DNA of 64,000 bases, taken from NCBI GenBank assembly GCA_009741485.1, contig CM019215.1, positions 77,091,845 to 77,155,844 on the forward strand, read 5' to 3'. A program made the translations under genes and the position numbers. Positions within the stretch are counted from its first letter, which is position 1. Each line of letters starts with the position of its first letter. The DNA comes from Malurus cyaneus samueli. Taxonomy: Eukaryota > Chordata > Aves > Passeriformes > Maluridae. The notes beneath the pieces were generated by a model that saw nothing but the letters and a program-made list of their open reading frames with translations, did not search any database and was not told the DNA's origin. This document shows positions 49,574 to 63,500 of the stretch, piece by piece.

Positions 49574-51030
49574 ATATTAATCTTTTTACTATTATAATGG
49601 ACACAGAGATCCCATAAATCAAGATTTGAGTGAAAATGGGGAGTAATTCTCAGAATTCATAATGGGAAACAAGTAGTGTGCAAAAATAAATGTCAATGCA
49701 GTAGACAGAAAGAGAAGAAGGAGCTCTTGAAATCACTAACCTTGAAGCCATCAGATTGCCTCCTAAATCAGATTGCCGATAGGAAAAATTAAGCCTGAGT
49801 TAAACAGGGTTTTAATTTAAAGATTATGTATTCATGAAGAAGTTCTTTACAGATATTTTTGCTACAGAACAACAATTTGGGGTTGTTTGTTTGTTTGGTT
49901 TTTTTTAATTTATTTTTATTAACATAATTTCTCCTTCCAAAGTACAGGAAAATAAATCAGACTGTTTATCCCTGTTCCAGAAGATAGTAGGGAAACCCAA
50001 CTACTGTGGCTTTTTCCATGCTGTTCTACCTTGACTCCTGTCTAGAATATATTTTAGGCCACAATTTTTGCCAGTCTCTTCATATGCAGGGAAGCAGATG
50101 TATTCCTCTGCCGAGGCAGCAAATCTGACTCATGTTACTAAGACTGTCTCTATTGCCATTTCTGTCCCATCTGAGGCAAAGATGGCAGTCATGGAATGGT
50201 TCGTGAAGGTTTTTGTCTCGATTCTCTATATTTACACTTATCAGCTTTACTCCACCCAGGCTCAGAAATTAATTTTTTTCTGATTGTGCAAAGTAACTAA
50301 ATGAAAGAGAAAAATGGCAAGACAGGATACAATACTTGCACCTAAAGTATGTATATGTACAATGGTACATATCTCATAGAAAAATATTTTAATCTTCATA
50401 TTATAAAAGTCATGTTGCCTCTCTTTTCTTGCAATTCAGCATCTTTTTTTTTTTCCCATTCTTACTTTCTCGGCCAAACTTCACAATCAACACAGAGAAC
50501 AGAAAAATAATACATTGCACTAGGTCATTTCCTGGAACACATATTGAGTATGTAGTTACCACATATTGAGTATTTTTTAGTTTATAATAATTCATTTCAG
50601 ACATGGCATTGATCAGAACTGCACAAATATTTCATATTCACCATGTGATGTAAATAGTGCACCCTGTTTCCTCAGAATGCCAACATGTGGACTTGAAACA
50701 TTTTGAGCATATTTTTCTGACTTGAAAAGTTTAAAGTGTTGAATATCTCTTGTATCAGAGAGGTACAAGAATTAACAACAAAAAAAAAAGACACTAAAAA
50801 AAAAAAATTCAAGTGTTACTGAAGAACAGTGAGCTGTCAGAAAAACTCCATGTTTGGTGCAGGTTTAAGGATACACACAGAAGTCCAGACCCTGAGCTAT
50901 GGTGAACTCCATCAAAATCAACATGCATGCTTAAGCAAACTAAAATACTTCAGGCACAGCACACCTTTGTTTCTTCTTGCTTTTGTATCCCTAAATCAGA
51001 TGTCAGCATGTTCCAGAGATGGCTGTTGAA
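49574..51030. repeat. Extra copy of block B (B')
   Basis: Aligns with 45601-47068. The left junction comes right after the end of block C (GCTCAAAGTC at 49561-49570); the right junction at 51030 jumps to the start of block A. Differences are mainly single-base deletions in doubled letters and homopolymers (for example CTCCCTG to CTCCTG, CTAAAGACTG to CTAAGACTG), plus a small local duplication around 50540-50560. Confidence 0.85.
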
Positions 51031-54000
51031 AGTCAGTAGATTGATCTGAACTTGAGAATCATCAATCAATTATATTTTATCCTAATATCATTTATAATAT
51101 TTCATAAGCAGATTCATTAGAATCATTTGTCTTCAAGGTTTTTGTAGAGCAAAAAGGGGGGGAAGCAACTTGCAAATTTAAATCATCTATTCAAGTTGCA
51201 ATAATAACAATTAAAAAATCATATCATTCTTTAAATTACGAAAAGATATTTCAAAATGTTCTTTATTTCTTTTGTAGCTTTACCTTATCTCAGATTTTAC
51301 TCAATGATCTTTAATCTGGATAATAAGGTGAGATGTAAAAGTATGGGAATCTTGCTTTTGCACCGCAATTTACGAATGTGTTCTAGCAAAATGAAAAAAT
51401 ATGAATAGGATTCTACAAAAAAAATACCTTCAGAAAATCTTCAGAAAAATAGAATTTATGGACCTTCATGTGAAATGCTGAAAAAGTGTGCGGCTTATTC
51501 TCAACTTGCAGCGCATAATTATATTATCTACAGAAGACGACAAAATGATGAGATCGGTATTGAGGAAAGGTGCATTGGTGTCTCATTATGGCCTGAATTT
51601 ATCTTTTAGATAATACTATTAATTAGGAGACCAAATCCTTGTTTTACTTGAGACAGAATAGAAGAGAACAGGGAATTTCCTTGCGCTCAGTTTGCCCATG
51701 TCTGATTTGGGCAAGTGTGCAAAAAACTATAAAATTCACTTCATGTAGTTCACCTCCAAACATTGCTAGAAAACATCTATGAGGGAACCACGAGATAGAT
51801 CAATCAGCTTGATCAATCGATCAGGAGTGTAATGATTTTCTTAACTTTTTAACGTCACTCCCTGAACGCAACTGTATAGATTCTTGAAAACAAATTCCTT
51901 ATTTGATGGGGATTTGAAATCCAACCGAAGATATATTACATTTTCATGGATAGTAAAAATCACCTTCTCATACAGATTTGTAGCTAAATGCAGTGGAGCC
52001 TCAAATTTAATCTTGATACAAAATATTTTTTCTTGCCTTTTAGCAGGATGTGAGGGAGAGACGAGTTTGTGTCTCCTCTTTTGTCTTTTTTTTTCCTTTC
52101 CAATTAAAGTTATGACAGAAAAAGGGAGCCATAAAAGAATATTTTACTAACAATATTATAAAATATCTTGCCACTTATTTCCGATACTTTCTTTACATGA
52201 ACTTCTTCTCAGACTTTGTCATCCTCCTGCTAGCTGCAAGTATCAAATAAAAAATCCACTACCCTTGCACTAACCAATAGACTCACTTTCATGAAATACT
52301 ATGTGCATGATTCGGTACACTATGTAAATCGTAGCCAAATAATGTCACAATTCAAGATAGAAAACTACATAAAATACATAAAATATCATTTCTATTTACA
52401 GAGTAAAAACACTTCATCAATTAGTTTATATAATTCACCTTTCATATTTTACAATACGATGATTTGCAGTTTACATATTCATTCTGAGTACAGTTATCTG
52501 GCTACACATTATGTAATAATACATTCTTGTATTAACATTAATTCATTTGCTTGAAATATACTGAACTTATAAGGGTTAAATTAGATTCCTGTACAAGTAT
52601 TTAAGTGCTATGATATGTTGTCATAATTGTCTATCCATATTCAGGAGCAAGCAAGCTCATTATTTGTGCCTCTTTTTGTAATCAAATGATAGCCATATAA
52701 AAAAAAATTAAGACTTTTATTATCTAATGAATGTCAAAGTCATTAGCTACCCTAGAAAATCACAAGTGTATGATCATCGGATGATGCAGGTGCAGAATAT
52801 GCCCAGTCTACAGAGCTACTGATTTAAAAGAAATATTTCCGCAGAGTGTCCAACTCATAGAATGTTCTGGTATGTCTACTTATTTCACTATCACAAATGC
52901 TCTATTATAATGCAATTATCCTTTTCTGCCTGGACAGTATAATAGATATAATGCAGTTTGATGATTAAGCCAAAGCTCCAAATTGGAGTCTTACATAACA
53001 TTTAAAGCAAAGACTTTTCTCTAACATAACACGGGCATTAACTAGATAGAAAGTCATTTGAGCTTAACAGTGTCCAAAGAATATAATTTGATTTGATCAC
53101 AAAATAAACAAAAGAAACAACATTTCTGAATCATTTGATTCCGTCTGCTTCCATTCATTCCTAGCCTTTAAAGTGTCAATATGCAAGGAAATAGGAATGG
53201 CTTCAGACTATTTTAAATCTCAGAAATCTCAGATTCAATGAACTGCAGAAGCTATCCTTTTCTATTATATTAAGTTCATATTATCAGCAAGTTCGCAATT
53301 GTGATCTGGACCCAAAATTACTAATTTAATTCTGCTTATAGAAAACTAAATCCAGACACGCCGTGATTTATTCTGAGTCCTATAATGGTTTAATATTTTA
53401 AAGTGAAAAAACAAAAGGAGGAAAAACCTTTCAGTCTATACATCTTCGAGCGATATGACATAATATCAAAAATCTACAGAATTAAAAATTTAATTTTTTA
53501 CTAATTAATGAGCCACAGAGAAATCCCAAATCAAGATTGAGTGAAAATGAGTAATTCTCAGAAATACATAAGGGAAAACAAGTAGTTGTGCAAAAACTAA
53601 TGTCAATGCAGTAGACGAGAAGAAAGAAGGAGCTCTTGAAACACTACCTTGCAAGCCACAAGATTTGCTCTAAATCAGATTGCCGACTAGAAAATTAAGC
53701 CTGAAGTAACAGGTGTTTAATTTAAATTAGTATTCATAAGAAGTAATCTTACAATATTTTGCTACAGACCACAATTTGGGTTGTTGGGTTTTTTGTTTTT
53801 TTTATATTTATTTTATAAACATAATTTATCTCTTCCCAAGAGTACGTAAAATTATAATCAGACGTTTAGTCCCTTCCAGAACATATAGGGAAACCCATAC
53901 TGTGTGGCTTGTTCCATGCTGTTCTTAACCTTGCTCCCTTCTAAAATATATTAGGCCACAATTTTTGCCAGTCCTCTTCCATATGCAGGGAAGCAAATAA

Positions 54001-57000
54001 TCCTCTGCGAGGCAGCAAATCTGATCTTACTCAAAGACTGTGCTCTATGCCATTCTGGTCCCATCTGAAGGCAATAGATGCAGTTCATGATGGTTCGTAG
54101 AGTTATTTTTTCCGATTCTCATTATTTCACTTATTGCAGCTTTACTCCACCCGCCTCAGAATTTATCTTTTCTGATTGTGCAAAGTAACAAATGAAAGAG
54201 AAAAATGGAAGACAGAACAATACTTGCACCAAAGTATTAATTAAAAAGGTGGACAATCTCAAGAAAATATTTAAATCTTCATATTATAAAAGGTCATGTT
54301 GGCCTTCTATTTCTTGCAATTCACATCTTTTTTTTTCTTCTTACTTCTCTCCAAAACTTCACAACCAAACAAGAACAGAAATATTAATACAGTTGCACTA
54401 GTTCATTCCTGGAACACCTCTGTAGTTACACATATTGATAGTTTTTAAGTTTATAATAATTCATTCAACTATGGCATTGATCAGAACTGCACCAATATTT
54501 CATAGTCACCATGATGTAAAGTGCACCCTGTTCCTCAGAATGCAACATGTGAACTTGAAAACTTTGAGCATATATTATCTACTTGAAAAGTTTAAAGTGT
54601 TGAATATCTGCAGAGAGGTACAAGAAATTAACAAAAAAATATACACTTAAAAAAATTCAGTGTTACTGAAAACATGAGCTGTCAAGAAAACTCCATGTTT
54701 TGTGCAGGTTTAAGGATACAACCAGAGACCCAGACCCTGAGGCTATGGTGAACTCATCAAAATCAACATGCTAGTCTTAATCAAGCTCAATACTTCAGGC
54801 ACCACACCTTGTTTCTTCTTGCTTTTGTATCCCACAGTATGTCAGCATGTCCAGAGGATGTGGAAGAAGGCTGGAGTTTGCATAATCGGCCTTATTACAA
54901 GGTAAAAACATTTCTTGCTTATCACTGACTAAAAGATTTAGCAAACAGATAATAGGATTTTTTTTCCAAGGTCTAGCTAGGAAATCTATGGACTTTTAAT
55001 TCCAATTTGAGACTGTAATGAATTTTATTGTCTTTTTTTTTTTTTTTTTTTTTTTCTTGGATTCCAATGTAATCTGTCTTGTAATACATGACTATTTCGT
55101 CTGAAGAAATGGTATTCTGCCATCCTTAAACAGACAGCATTACTGCGAAATTAAACCCTACTATGATTATAATTATTACTCGGAGTATTTGCTGCTCCAG
55201 CAGGGAGTCAGAGCTAATCTGATGGTAACATTCTTCTTGAGCTGTTTAATTTTTCTCTATACTGAATGACACATAATGGATCTAGCCTGAGGCTGATTAA
55301 TGATCTTGGTGCGGACGTGATTTGTAGCTAAATCACCCACTGAAAGAGATTCAGTTTACTTCAGTCAGTGCCTTAAATAAGGTAAACAGTGATTTTGGTT
55401 AGTGCAAATGTAATCTAGTAAAGTGAGAGAGAGGCCAATAACTGAAATAAATAAGGAACTTCTACCATCATTCCATTTAATTAAGTAATGATAAAAAAAT
55501 CACAAAATCAAACAACTTCCTTCAACATTCCCAATGTTCACCACACAAAAAAACAAAACCTGTGGTACTACTTTACTGAATTGCCATTTCCTAAATGATG
55601 TGTGAGCATTATGATAATAAAAACTGATTTTGTCTTAACATATCAAAATGAAGATGAAGATTAAGGAATTAAAATACCCTTTTCCTAGTAAATTCTCATG
55701 TTTCAAATACAAATGTTATAATACTACATTATTACTTGAATTAGCTACAGTTAATCTATGGATATAATTAGAGAAAAAAAAAAAAAACCAAACAAAAAAT
55801 ATGGTTACTTCCCACTATAAATTTTTGAAGGAATTGTTTTCCTTTATAATTCTGTAGGTCTATATGAATAGACTTGTAGGATTTTTTTTTTTATTTTTTT
55901 AGAAAAATAAGATGTAACAATTTCAAAGCTTAATATTGATAATGTTAATAATTCTGCCTATAATAGACTTTAGGTAAGTTTTTTTGTGCTCTGAATTAAA
56001 ATGAAATTTTCCATTTTACTTGAACTAGTATTACTTTCTTAGGAAACAAATATTTCAGATTGTGATTTGGGATTATTGGTTTATTTTTCAGGTCTATTAA
56101 TTTTCAGTTTTTTCTTTTTTTGAGAAAGCAGACCAAAAAAAAAAAAAAAAAATAAGAGAAGGAAAGGTGAGGGGGGCTCCTTCCTATAGTTCTTAGTTTC
56201 CCTGTGTTTGAAGCAACTGTTTTTATAGAAAATATTAATTTCAGAAAATGGAAATGTTTCTGACAGAAAGTTCTCAGATCTTTCTTAATATACACTTACA
56301 TATTTTCCTATTCTTCTTTCATTCTGCAGGATATTTTTCTGAACACCATTTAAGGATGTTCCTATTAGACTGGTATTACTGTAACAAGATGGGTAACCAG
56401 CGATAAGATCCGAGTCCATCAGAGCGACAGCACTGAACAGATAAAATCTCAATCTAATTCGATGAAAACTCCAAATGACCTCTCTGACGAATATTCTGGC
56501 ATTTTCCCTTTTTAATTTCTCTGCTCATGTGATGTTGCCAGGGAGCCCCTGGCAAATCCCAGGCAGTGGGGACCAGACCTGATGAGCATCCAAGAAGCAC
56601 CTCCCCTCTGTCCAATTCCCTTTTTTGATTCCACACCCAGTCCATCATTCATTTCCAGCCGGCCTACAGCTTCTATCCAGTGTTCTGACCATTTTTCAAC
56701 TTTACCAATAGCCCATTTTAAAATATTATATTAAGTTGGCTTCCTTTCTTTCCCAAACCATCCTCTCAAACAAAGACCAGCAGCAGCTCTTGGGGGTAAC
56801 TCTGCAGTTCATCGATATGAAAAATTAATTTGGATCATTTCAATACCAAAAAAATGGCAGAAAACTCCAGGTCGTGTTAAGGTTGAGTATTGCTCTCAAT
56901 TAACATCTTCAATTAGCTAACTGCACCAAAGCACGAGACACTGCTGCAATAGTAAGGCTTTGTGGAAAGTCTGCAGCACAGCCCACTTATAAAATATCAG

Positions 57001-57272
57001 CTTCAAACTGTGCAGCCTTTGAGGGTCACTGATTATCACACGGACAGTAAATTCTTATGTATAAATACTTGACTGGGAGAACATTTTATGGGATCTTAGG
57101 AACAGATACTATCTGTCTTGGCAAACTATATTTTCTTTCCTGAACAATCTGTCTTACCGAATGTGTGGTTTTGTACTTCAGATTCACTGAAAGCTATAGT
57201 TTTCTTCTAAAGATCTAAAGATAGATACAGTTCTTGGCTTTCTAAGACAGATTCAGTTCTTGGCTCAAAGTC
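51031..57272. repeat. Second full copy of the block (A'-B''-C'')
   Basis: Co-linear with 42922-49570 but about 6 percent shorter (6242 against 6649 bp). It differs mainly by scattered one- and two-base indels in both unique sequence and homopolymers, densest in 51060-55300, with fewer from about 56780 onward. True old duplications accumulate mostly substitutions. The copy ends GGCTCAAAGTC, then continues into unique sequence at 57273. Confidence 0.85.
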
Positions 57273-59124
57273 CTGATTATTTTTAATTATTTTATAAGCT
57301 TGTCGTTTTTTTTTTTTTTTTTTATTTAATCACGTCTTTAAACTAATATCTTTGAAATTAAAATACACTGTGTCAAATCAATCAGCTTGTAAGACAATGC
57401 AACACTGTTACAGTAACACATAAATCTTCTAGTCCTACTTAATAAATCATCTGCTAGTCAAATGACACTTTCTGTAAACAGAAGTCTTATATTTCCATAT
57501 AGAGAGACTTGCCAGACACATGGCTCAACCAGTGAATTTTTAGCTATTATTGTGTGAACATAAGAATATATGTGAAATACAATAATTGGTAGTTTTTTTT
57601 TTTTTTTTTTTTTTAACCAGATAGGCTAAGAAGAAAATACATAAATACAATTACTTATGAAACAGAGCATCATAGTGCCTTGGCAGAGGCAACTGTCTGG
57701 AAGAATTAAAATTCTCTCAGAGGAATGACAATGTGACTTTCTGCTCTGTATATACAGATGTATGTGTGTTTATTCAGCATGTGCAAACTCAGTTTGTCCC
57801 ATTTCCAGTTTTGTGGCTATGTTTCCTACTCCTTTAATACCTTCTGTTGTAACTTTCTTAAGGTTCTATCTATTTCATGCAATCATTGCAAGTCTGATAT
57901 CAAACAACAGAAACAAATTCCTTTCCCAGCATTCTATCTGCGCACAGAGATGAACCCAGCCTTGTAATTCATCTCTGTTCACCAGTAAAACTATATTTCA
58001 GTTTTTATGTTATATAGTTTGATAAAACTAGAAAAAAGTCAAGGTTTTGAGTATCCAACATCTTCCTTCTGAGAAATGCACAGTTTTCATTAATATGTCA
58101 GTTGTTACATAAAATATTTAGCATTAAATATATTGTCTAAACTACTTTCCCTATTGATTATGCAGTTCATCTGCTACAAGCATGGAATTAAATCCATGTT
58201 TTAAGAAATGTGTACCTCAGTAAGAAAATATTGCCATCACTAGTAAGAATGTATTAATGCTGTAAGAGCTCTGCAAGACCTCAGAACCAGAACCTGTTAA
58301 TCTTGGTTTGTGTGAGTTTCCTCAGTTTTCCCAAGTTCTTTGTTTTAGCTTGTTTTACTTCATTAGCAATCATCAAGCAATCAGTTTGTTATTGCCTAAT
58401 TTATTTTAGTTTTGCTTAGCTGTGAAAAACTAAAAGGCTGTATGATATGCCTGTTGCAATATTTTTTTTTATATTATTTTGGAAGGCAGAAAGTTATGAT
58501 AGCGTGGAATTACTCTATATAGCATGAACTGCCACACCAGGATAACAATGTGATTTAAGGATGACAGCAAAAGCCTTGTGAGCACCAGCACAGGATGAAA
58601 TGAAGAGCTCTGAATGATCTATCAATAAACATTACATGCCATTATCAGGATGCATCCCTGGGAGATTGGCAAAACCTTCTCTAGGACTAACAAACAAAGA
58701 AATATCCAACAAATACAGAAGATAATATATAAAGTAATTCCATATGCAATATGACCTCCAAAAGGGGCAAAGATGGGTGTAGCTGCCCAAAGGTGGCGTC
58801 CAAGTAATACAAATTTGCCAGAAAGAAAGCAATATAAGCACAAGGAATGACACAAGGAAATAGGCACATCATGTCCCTGAGTACACAGGACATCTCCAAA
58901 GCCCTCTGGATCCCTAATGTCCCCCTGGATGGCATCCTTCCCCTCTAGGGTATGAAACACCACTCAGCCTGGTGTCATGCACAGGATACAAGGAATCCCT
59001 AATGTCTGTGCCCCTAATAAAGACTTTAACTAGTGTCTATCCAAATACCAGCCTCTGAGGAACTTGTTACTAGGCATAATTGTAGATATTAAAATTGTAG
59101 AGGACCAGCTTATGTTCTGAATGT
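57273..59124. other. AT-rich non-coding stretch
   Basis: Contains T runs at about 57306-57323 and 57593-57614. A 113-codon minus-strand frame (58622-58963) has a hydrophobic middle but matches no family I recognise. No supported gene. Confidence 0.55.
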
Positions 59125-60540
59125 TCACAAAGCCATGGGACTTCATCCCAGGTTACTGAAGGATGTAATGGTAGGACCATACTTGACCTTCTGCCGAAGG
59201 TTTTGGGAATCTGGAAAGATCCCTACTGACTGGAAGCTGGCCAATGCTATTCCAATTTACATGAAGAACAAGATGGAAAATCCAGGGAACTGCCAACCTG
59301 TCGAGTCTAACCTCACCTCCTTGAAAAATAACAGAGGTCATACTGAGAACTAATGGGAGGCATTTAAAGAATAATGCAGTCACCAGGCACAACCAGAATG
59401 GATTCACAAGGGGAAAATCCTGTTTCACTGATCTGATATCCTTCTAGAATAAGGTCACACCCCTAGTGGATGAAGGGAAAGAGGTGGATCCAGTTTTCCT
59501 GGATTTTAGTAAAGGTTTTGATTCTGACCCTCACAGCATCCTTCTGGACAAGTTGCCTGGCTATGGGATGAATGGATTCACTGTGTGTTGGGAGAGGAAC
59601 TGACTGAAGGGTGGTGACAGGTCACCGGTGGTGTCCCCAGGTGCAATTCTAAGGTCAGTCCTGCTCAATCTGTTTGTCAGTGATCTGGATGCAGGGGTTA
59701 AATGTGCCATTAACAAGTTTGCTGATTATCCCAAACTGGGAGGTGCTGGTGACTCTCTTGAGGGACAGGAGGCTTGCAGAGGGATCTAGATAGACTGGAG
59801 CTTTGGGCTGTCATTAATGGGATAAAATTTGACAAGTTCAAATGTGGAACTCTGAAACTAGGATTGAAAAATGCTGGGGACAAGTATAAATGAGGAGAGC
59901 AGTTGCTGGAGAGCAGCCCTGCAGAAAGGGGTGCTGGTTGGCAGCAGCTCAATGTGAGTCAGCAGCGTGTGTCCTCACAGTCCAGAGGGCAAAACACATC
60001 GTGGGGTGCTTCAAACACCACATCCCCAGCTGTTCAAAAGAGGTGATTAGTTGGTGCAGCCTCACCTTGAGTATCGTTCAAAGATCTGTGCTCCTCCCCT
60101 TTAAGAAGAGTGTGAAGATCTGTGAATGTGCTTGCAAAAGGCAACCAAAGTTGGTGAAAGGGCTGGAAGGTGTATGCTGTGAAGAGCTGCTGAAGGGACT
60201 TTTGGGACTTGTCTGTTTGGAGTGAGAAGGGAGGCGGAGGGACGCTCATTGCTTGTTACAGCTTCCTGAGGAGGGGAAGGGGAGAGGGATGTGTTGAGTT
60301 CTTCTATCCAATGACAGGATAGTGTGAGAAAAGCTGCATTGGACAGTTGTATAGGACATTAGGAAACACTTCTCTATCAAGAGTGTGGTCAAACACTGGA
60401 ACATCTTCCTGGAGAGGTGTTTGATACTTCCAATGACTTGTCGATGATAGTGCGACAATGCCCATTCAGTAACCCTTTTAGCATACTTTGTCTAGGCAAG
60501 AATGGTCAGGCAAGTTGATGAGGTATGGCTGCTGATAGAG
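59125..60540 (+). mobile_element. CR1 LINE ORF2 reverse-transcriptase fragment
   Basis: The plus strand carries a long dead part of CR1 ORF2. In order: GLHPRLLKD (about 59137) and SGKIPTDWKLANAIPIY of the reverse-transcriptase N-terminal part, ending PGNCQPV; NGFTRGKSCF (about 59397); DFSKGFDSDPHS near 59503, the first catalytic aspartate region; then KFADYPKLGG near 59715, where the usual FADD catalytic pair has become FADY. It continues through the C-terminal region (QRAKHIVGCF, CKRQPKLVKGLEG) to about 60540 without a clear CR1 3' terminal repeat. Frameshifts and stops occur throughout. Confidence 0.92.
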
Positions 60541-63500
60541 ACCTTTCTACTGAAACATATGTTACTGATTCTGTTTGTTTCTTTTCTGTCATGGAATTAA
60601 CGTCTAGGAAGTCTTGGCTGTTAAGTGGAGAAGAAGTTAGGAAGACTTTAATTTTTTCGAAGTTTTAAATCTTTAGTCCAGTGCATTCAGTCTTCCAGAC
60701 ATTCCTCTCACAGTGATCTCTGATTTTCTTCTTTCTAAATTATACAAATTTATATTCTATGACATAACAAGAGTAAATAAAATTAGCTAGTCTTGTTCCC
60801 CTTTAAGAAAACTGTGAAAATCTTCCATGTAATACAGCTGACTGATCGAGATAGTGGTTGTCTTCAGCGTGATTACAATATACATTATAATATCTATGTA
60901 AAGTTATATTTTTTAACAATAATTACTAGCTAAGTAGACATGAGTTTAAGTGCATATGTATGAGAATGCCATATGTGTAATATTGGTATAATAAATAGAC
61001 ATTACTATAATTTCAGAGCTACAATACATTTCAAAAAAATATAGACACCCAAATTTATAAGGGATAAAAAAGAGTAATATTTTTCTATATAGTGTAGTTA
61101 TATTCTTTATAAATAAATTTCATTTATACAGAGGACCTTTCTATAATATATGATGATGATGAAGAATAAAATAGGAAGTGTCAGCAGAAAATGTTATATT
61201 TTACTCGTTTGCTCACCATTGTTTCAGAAACAAGAAGGCATCTCGGTAATTGGATCTCGATTGGCTGGAAAGCCCTAAAATTATCTCAGGGATGTTATTT
61301 CAGACAACTGAGAAGTCTTGAAGGACAAATAAAGGTGTTCACGAGTTCCCCTGTCATTTTCTTTTTTTTTTTTTTTTTTTTTTCTGTACACTTTTTCTGT
61401 CTTGTTAATATGATGGAATATATTTTAGAAATTTACCAATTGACAAAAATCTATTATAAAACCAGTTGCACAATATATTTTAATTTGGTTTATTTCTTTC
61501 CCTTCCACCATCTTGGGGACAGATTACTTTCAGCTTCATGCTTCCAACTATTGAATAGCTTTTATTGGCATAGGACCAGAAAGGTATTATGAAAACTGAA
61601 AAGTGTCAGTTTATCAGCAGACATAATCTCTTGACTCATCTGAAAAACCTCAAAGGAGCATGTGCCTTAAAGAGAGACTGCGTACTCCCCAGGGATTGAC
61701 ATATGTTATTGCTTTTTTCTCTTTTTTATAAAATTTTCATTTATCTGGTGTTGCCATCATGTCTCAGCCTTTACTTCAGTTTAGCATAGGAAAGAACAAG
61801 GCTAGAAATCCACCTCTACTCATCCTGCTTGGGAGTGGTTGTTCCCAAAAAACTACTGGGAAGGGATAATTTCACAGCCTAGGCACACTAATGAGTTGCA
61901 AACTGTCTGACTTCTGTGACTTATTCTCAATATTGGTGTTGGTTCAGGCCCCTGACTTACATCTAAATAAACTCAAATTAGCAAGATTAGTGCTAATACC
62001 TTATGTTAGCCCTGAATTGCTTCCTAGGTAATTGGTGAATTCAGTAATGGAAAGAGGTTAAACTAGCATTGCACTTTGGACGGAATATTGCTACTGGGTA
62101 AACATTACAGAGAAAACTATCACTGAGTGATATGTATGTGTATGGCACTCCTTTCCACAAGAAACTGAAAAGCAGATTGCATTAAATTGTCAGGGAGAAA
62201 AGATTCAAGGTGACATAATGCAAATAGACTAAGTGCATACTCTTGCCGGTTGGTTTAAGGCTAGAGACAGATTTTGCAAATGTAGAGAAAGCAAATTTCT
62301 GACAGAAAATAAGTTTCGACCGCTACATTAGGTGGCAATATTCCTTTGAAAAATTAAGGTATGACTTTGGTTATCTGGTAGCACAGTCTCAATATGCATT
62401 TACTAATATGAATATCTAGGCCAATGGACACGGGTTTTGGCTTCTGCTCACTTATTTAAACAAAATACAAAAATGTTAGTTTATTTTGCTAGAAAATTTC
62501 AAAGAACTTCATTACTAGTAATGAAACAAAGTTGACCAAAAGTATGACGAAACTCAAAACAGCTCAATTATACTAATTTTGAAAGGTTTCTATTAGATAT
62601 GAGAGAATGGAGGGGCAGCAGGTTATACATATGCAGATTATACGTATCCCTTCTTTAAATTGCTTTTTCTAGAAAAAAATTTCTGGAAATTATGTACCCT
62701 CAAGAATACTGTTTCAAACATGCCTTTCATCACTTTTGGACAGATGGTTGTTGGTACATTACTGGGGAAAAAAAAAAAATCACAAGAATGTCTAATATAG
62801 AAATGTTTTCCTCAGTGAAGAAAAACTTCTGGTTTTATAGCCAGATGTGCTCCCTCCACCCAGGAGGGGAGGCAAGGCAGATAAAAACAAGATGATAGCA
62901 AAACAATAGTAACAACCTGTGATGTGTAGCTAGTGATGGCTTCTGCTGTTTGTGTTTTTTTTTTTCCTTTGCTACGCTGTTCTCCTTAAGAGGCAGTTGT
63001 GTATTCTGCTGGAGAAATAGATGAGTTGTGCACTGAAGTGAAAGATAATACAATGAATTCACTTGTGGAATTGTGATGTGGATATCAATGAGGTGTGAGC
63101 CTCTGGATCTCCCCTTGTGTGAAAGAAGCCAAAATAGGAAGCACAGGAAAAAGAAGTTTTGAATGTGGCTATTAGCAAGCTTTCTTTCAATACTGTGACA
63201 GTGGAGCAAGTATCTCTTGTCCAATGCAGATACCAGTTTTCTAAACTTATGTTAGGTTTTCCATGTTTTGATCATGTAACAGATTTTTAACCAAACTGTA
63301 AACAGCATCAAATAGCTTCTTTTAACAAAAATAATCCTAAACGACTTCAAAAATATTAAGAACCAAAAAATAAGCAAGAGTAAGAGCAGAGCAGTTGATT
63401 TACCATTATCCACCTTGCACACACAATGACACTGTGATATAAAGTTGTTTTCCGTAAAGTCCCAGTTTCATCCAACTAATTTAATGAAAACTGGTTCCAC

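Noticed and set aside
58622..58963. 113-codon minus-strand frame with hydrophobic middle, a possible membrane protein
   Set aside because: Three overlapping frames are open in the same place, no family is recognisable, and no splice or promoter context supports it.
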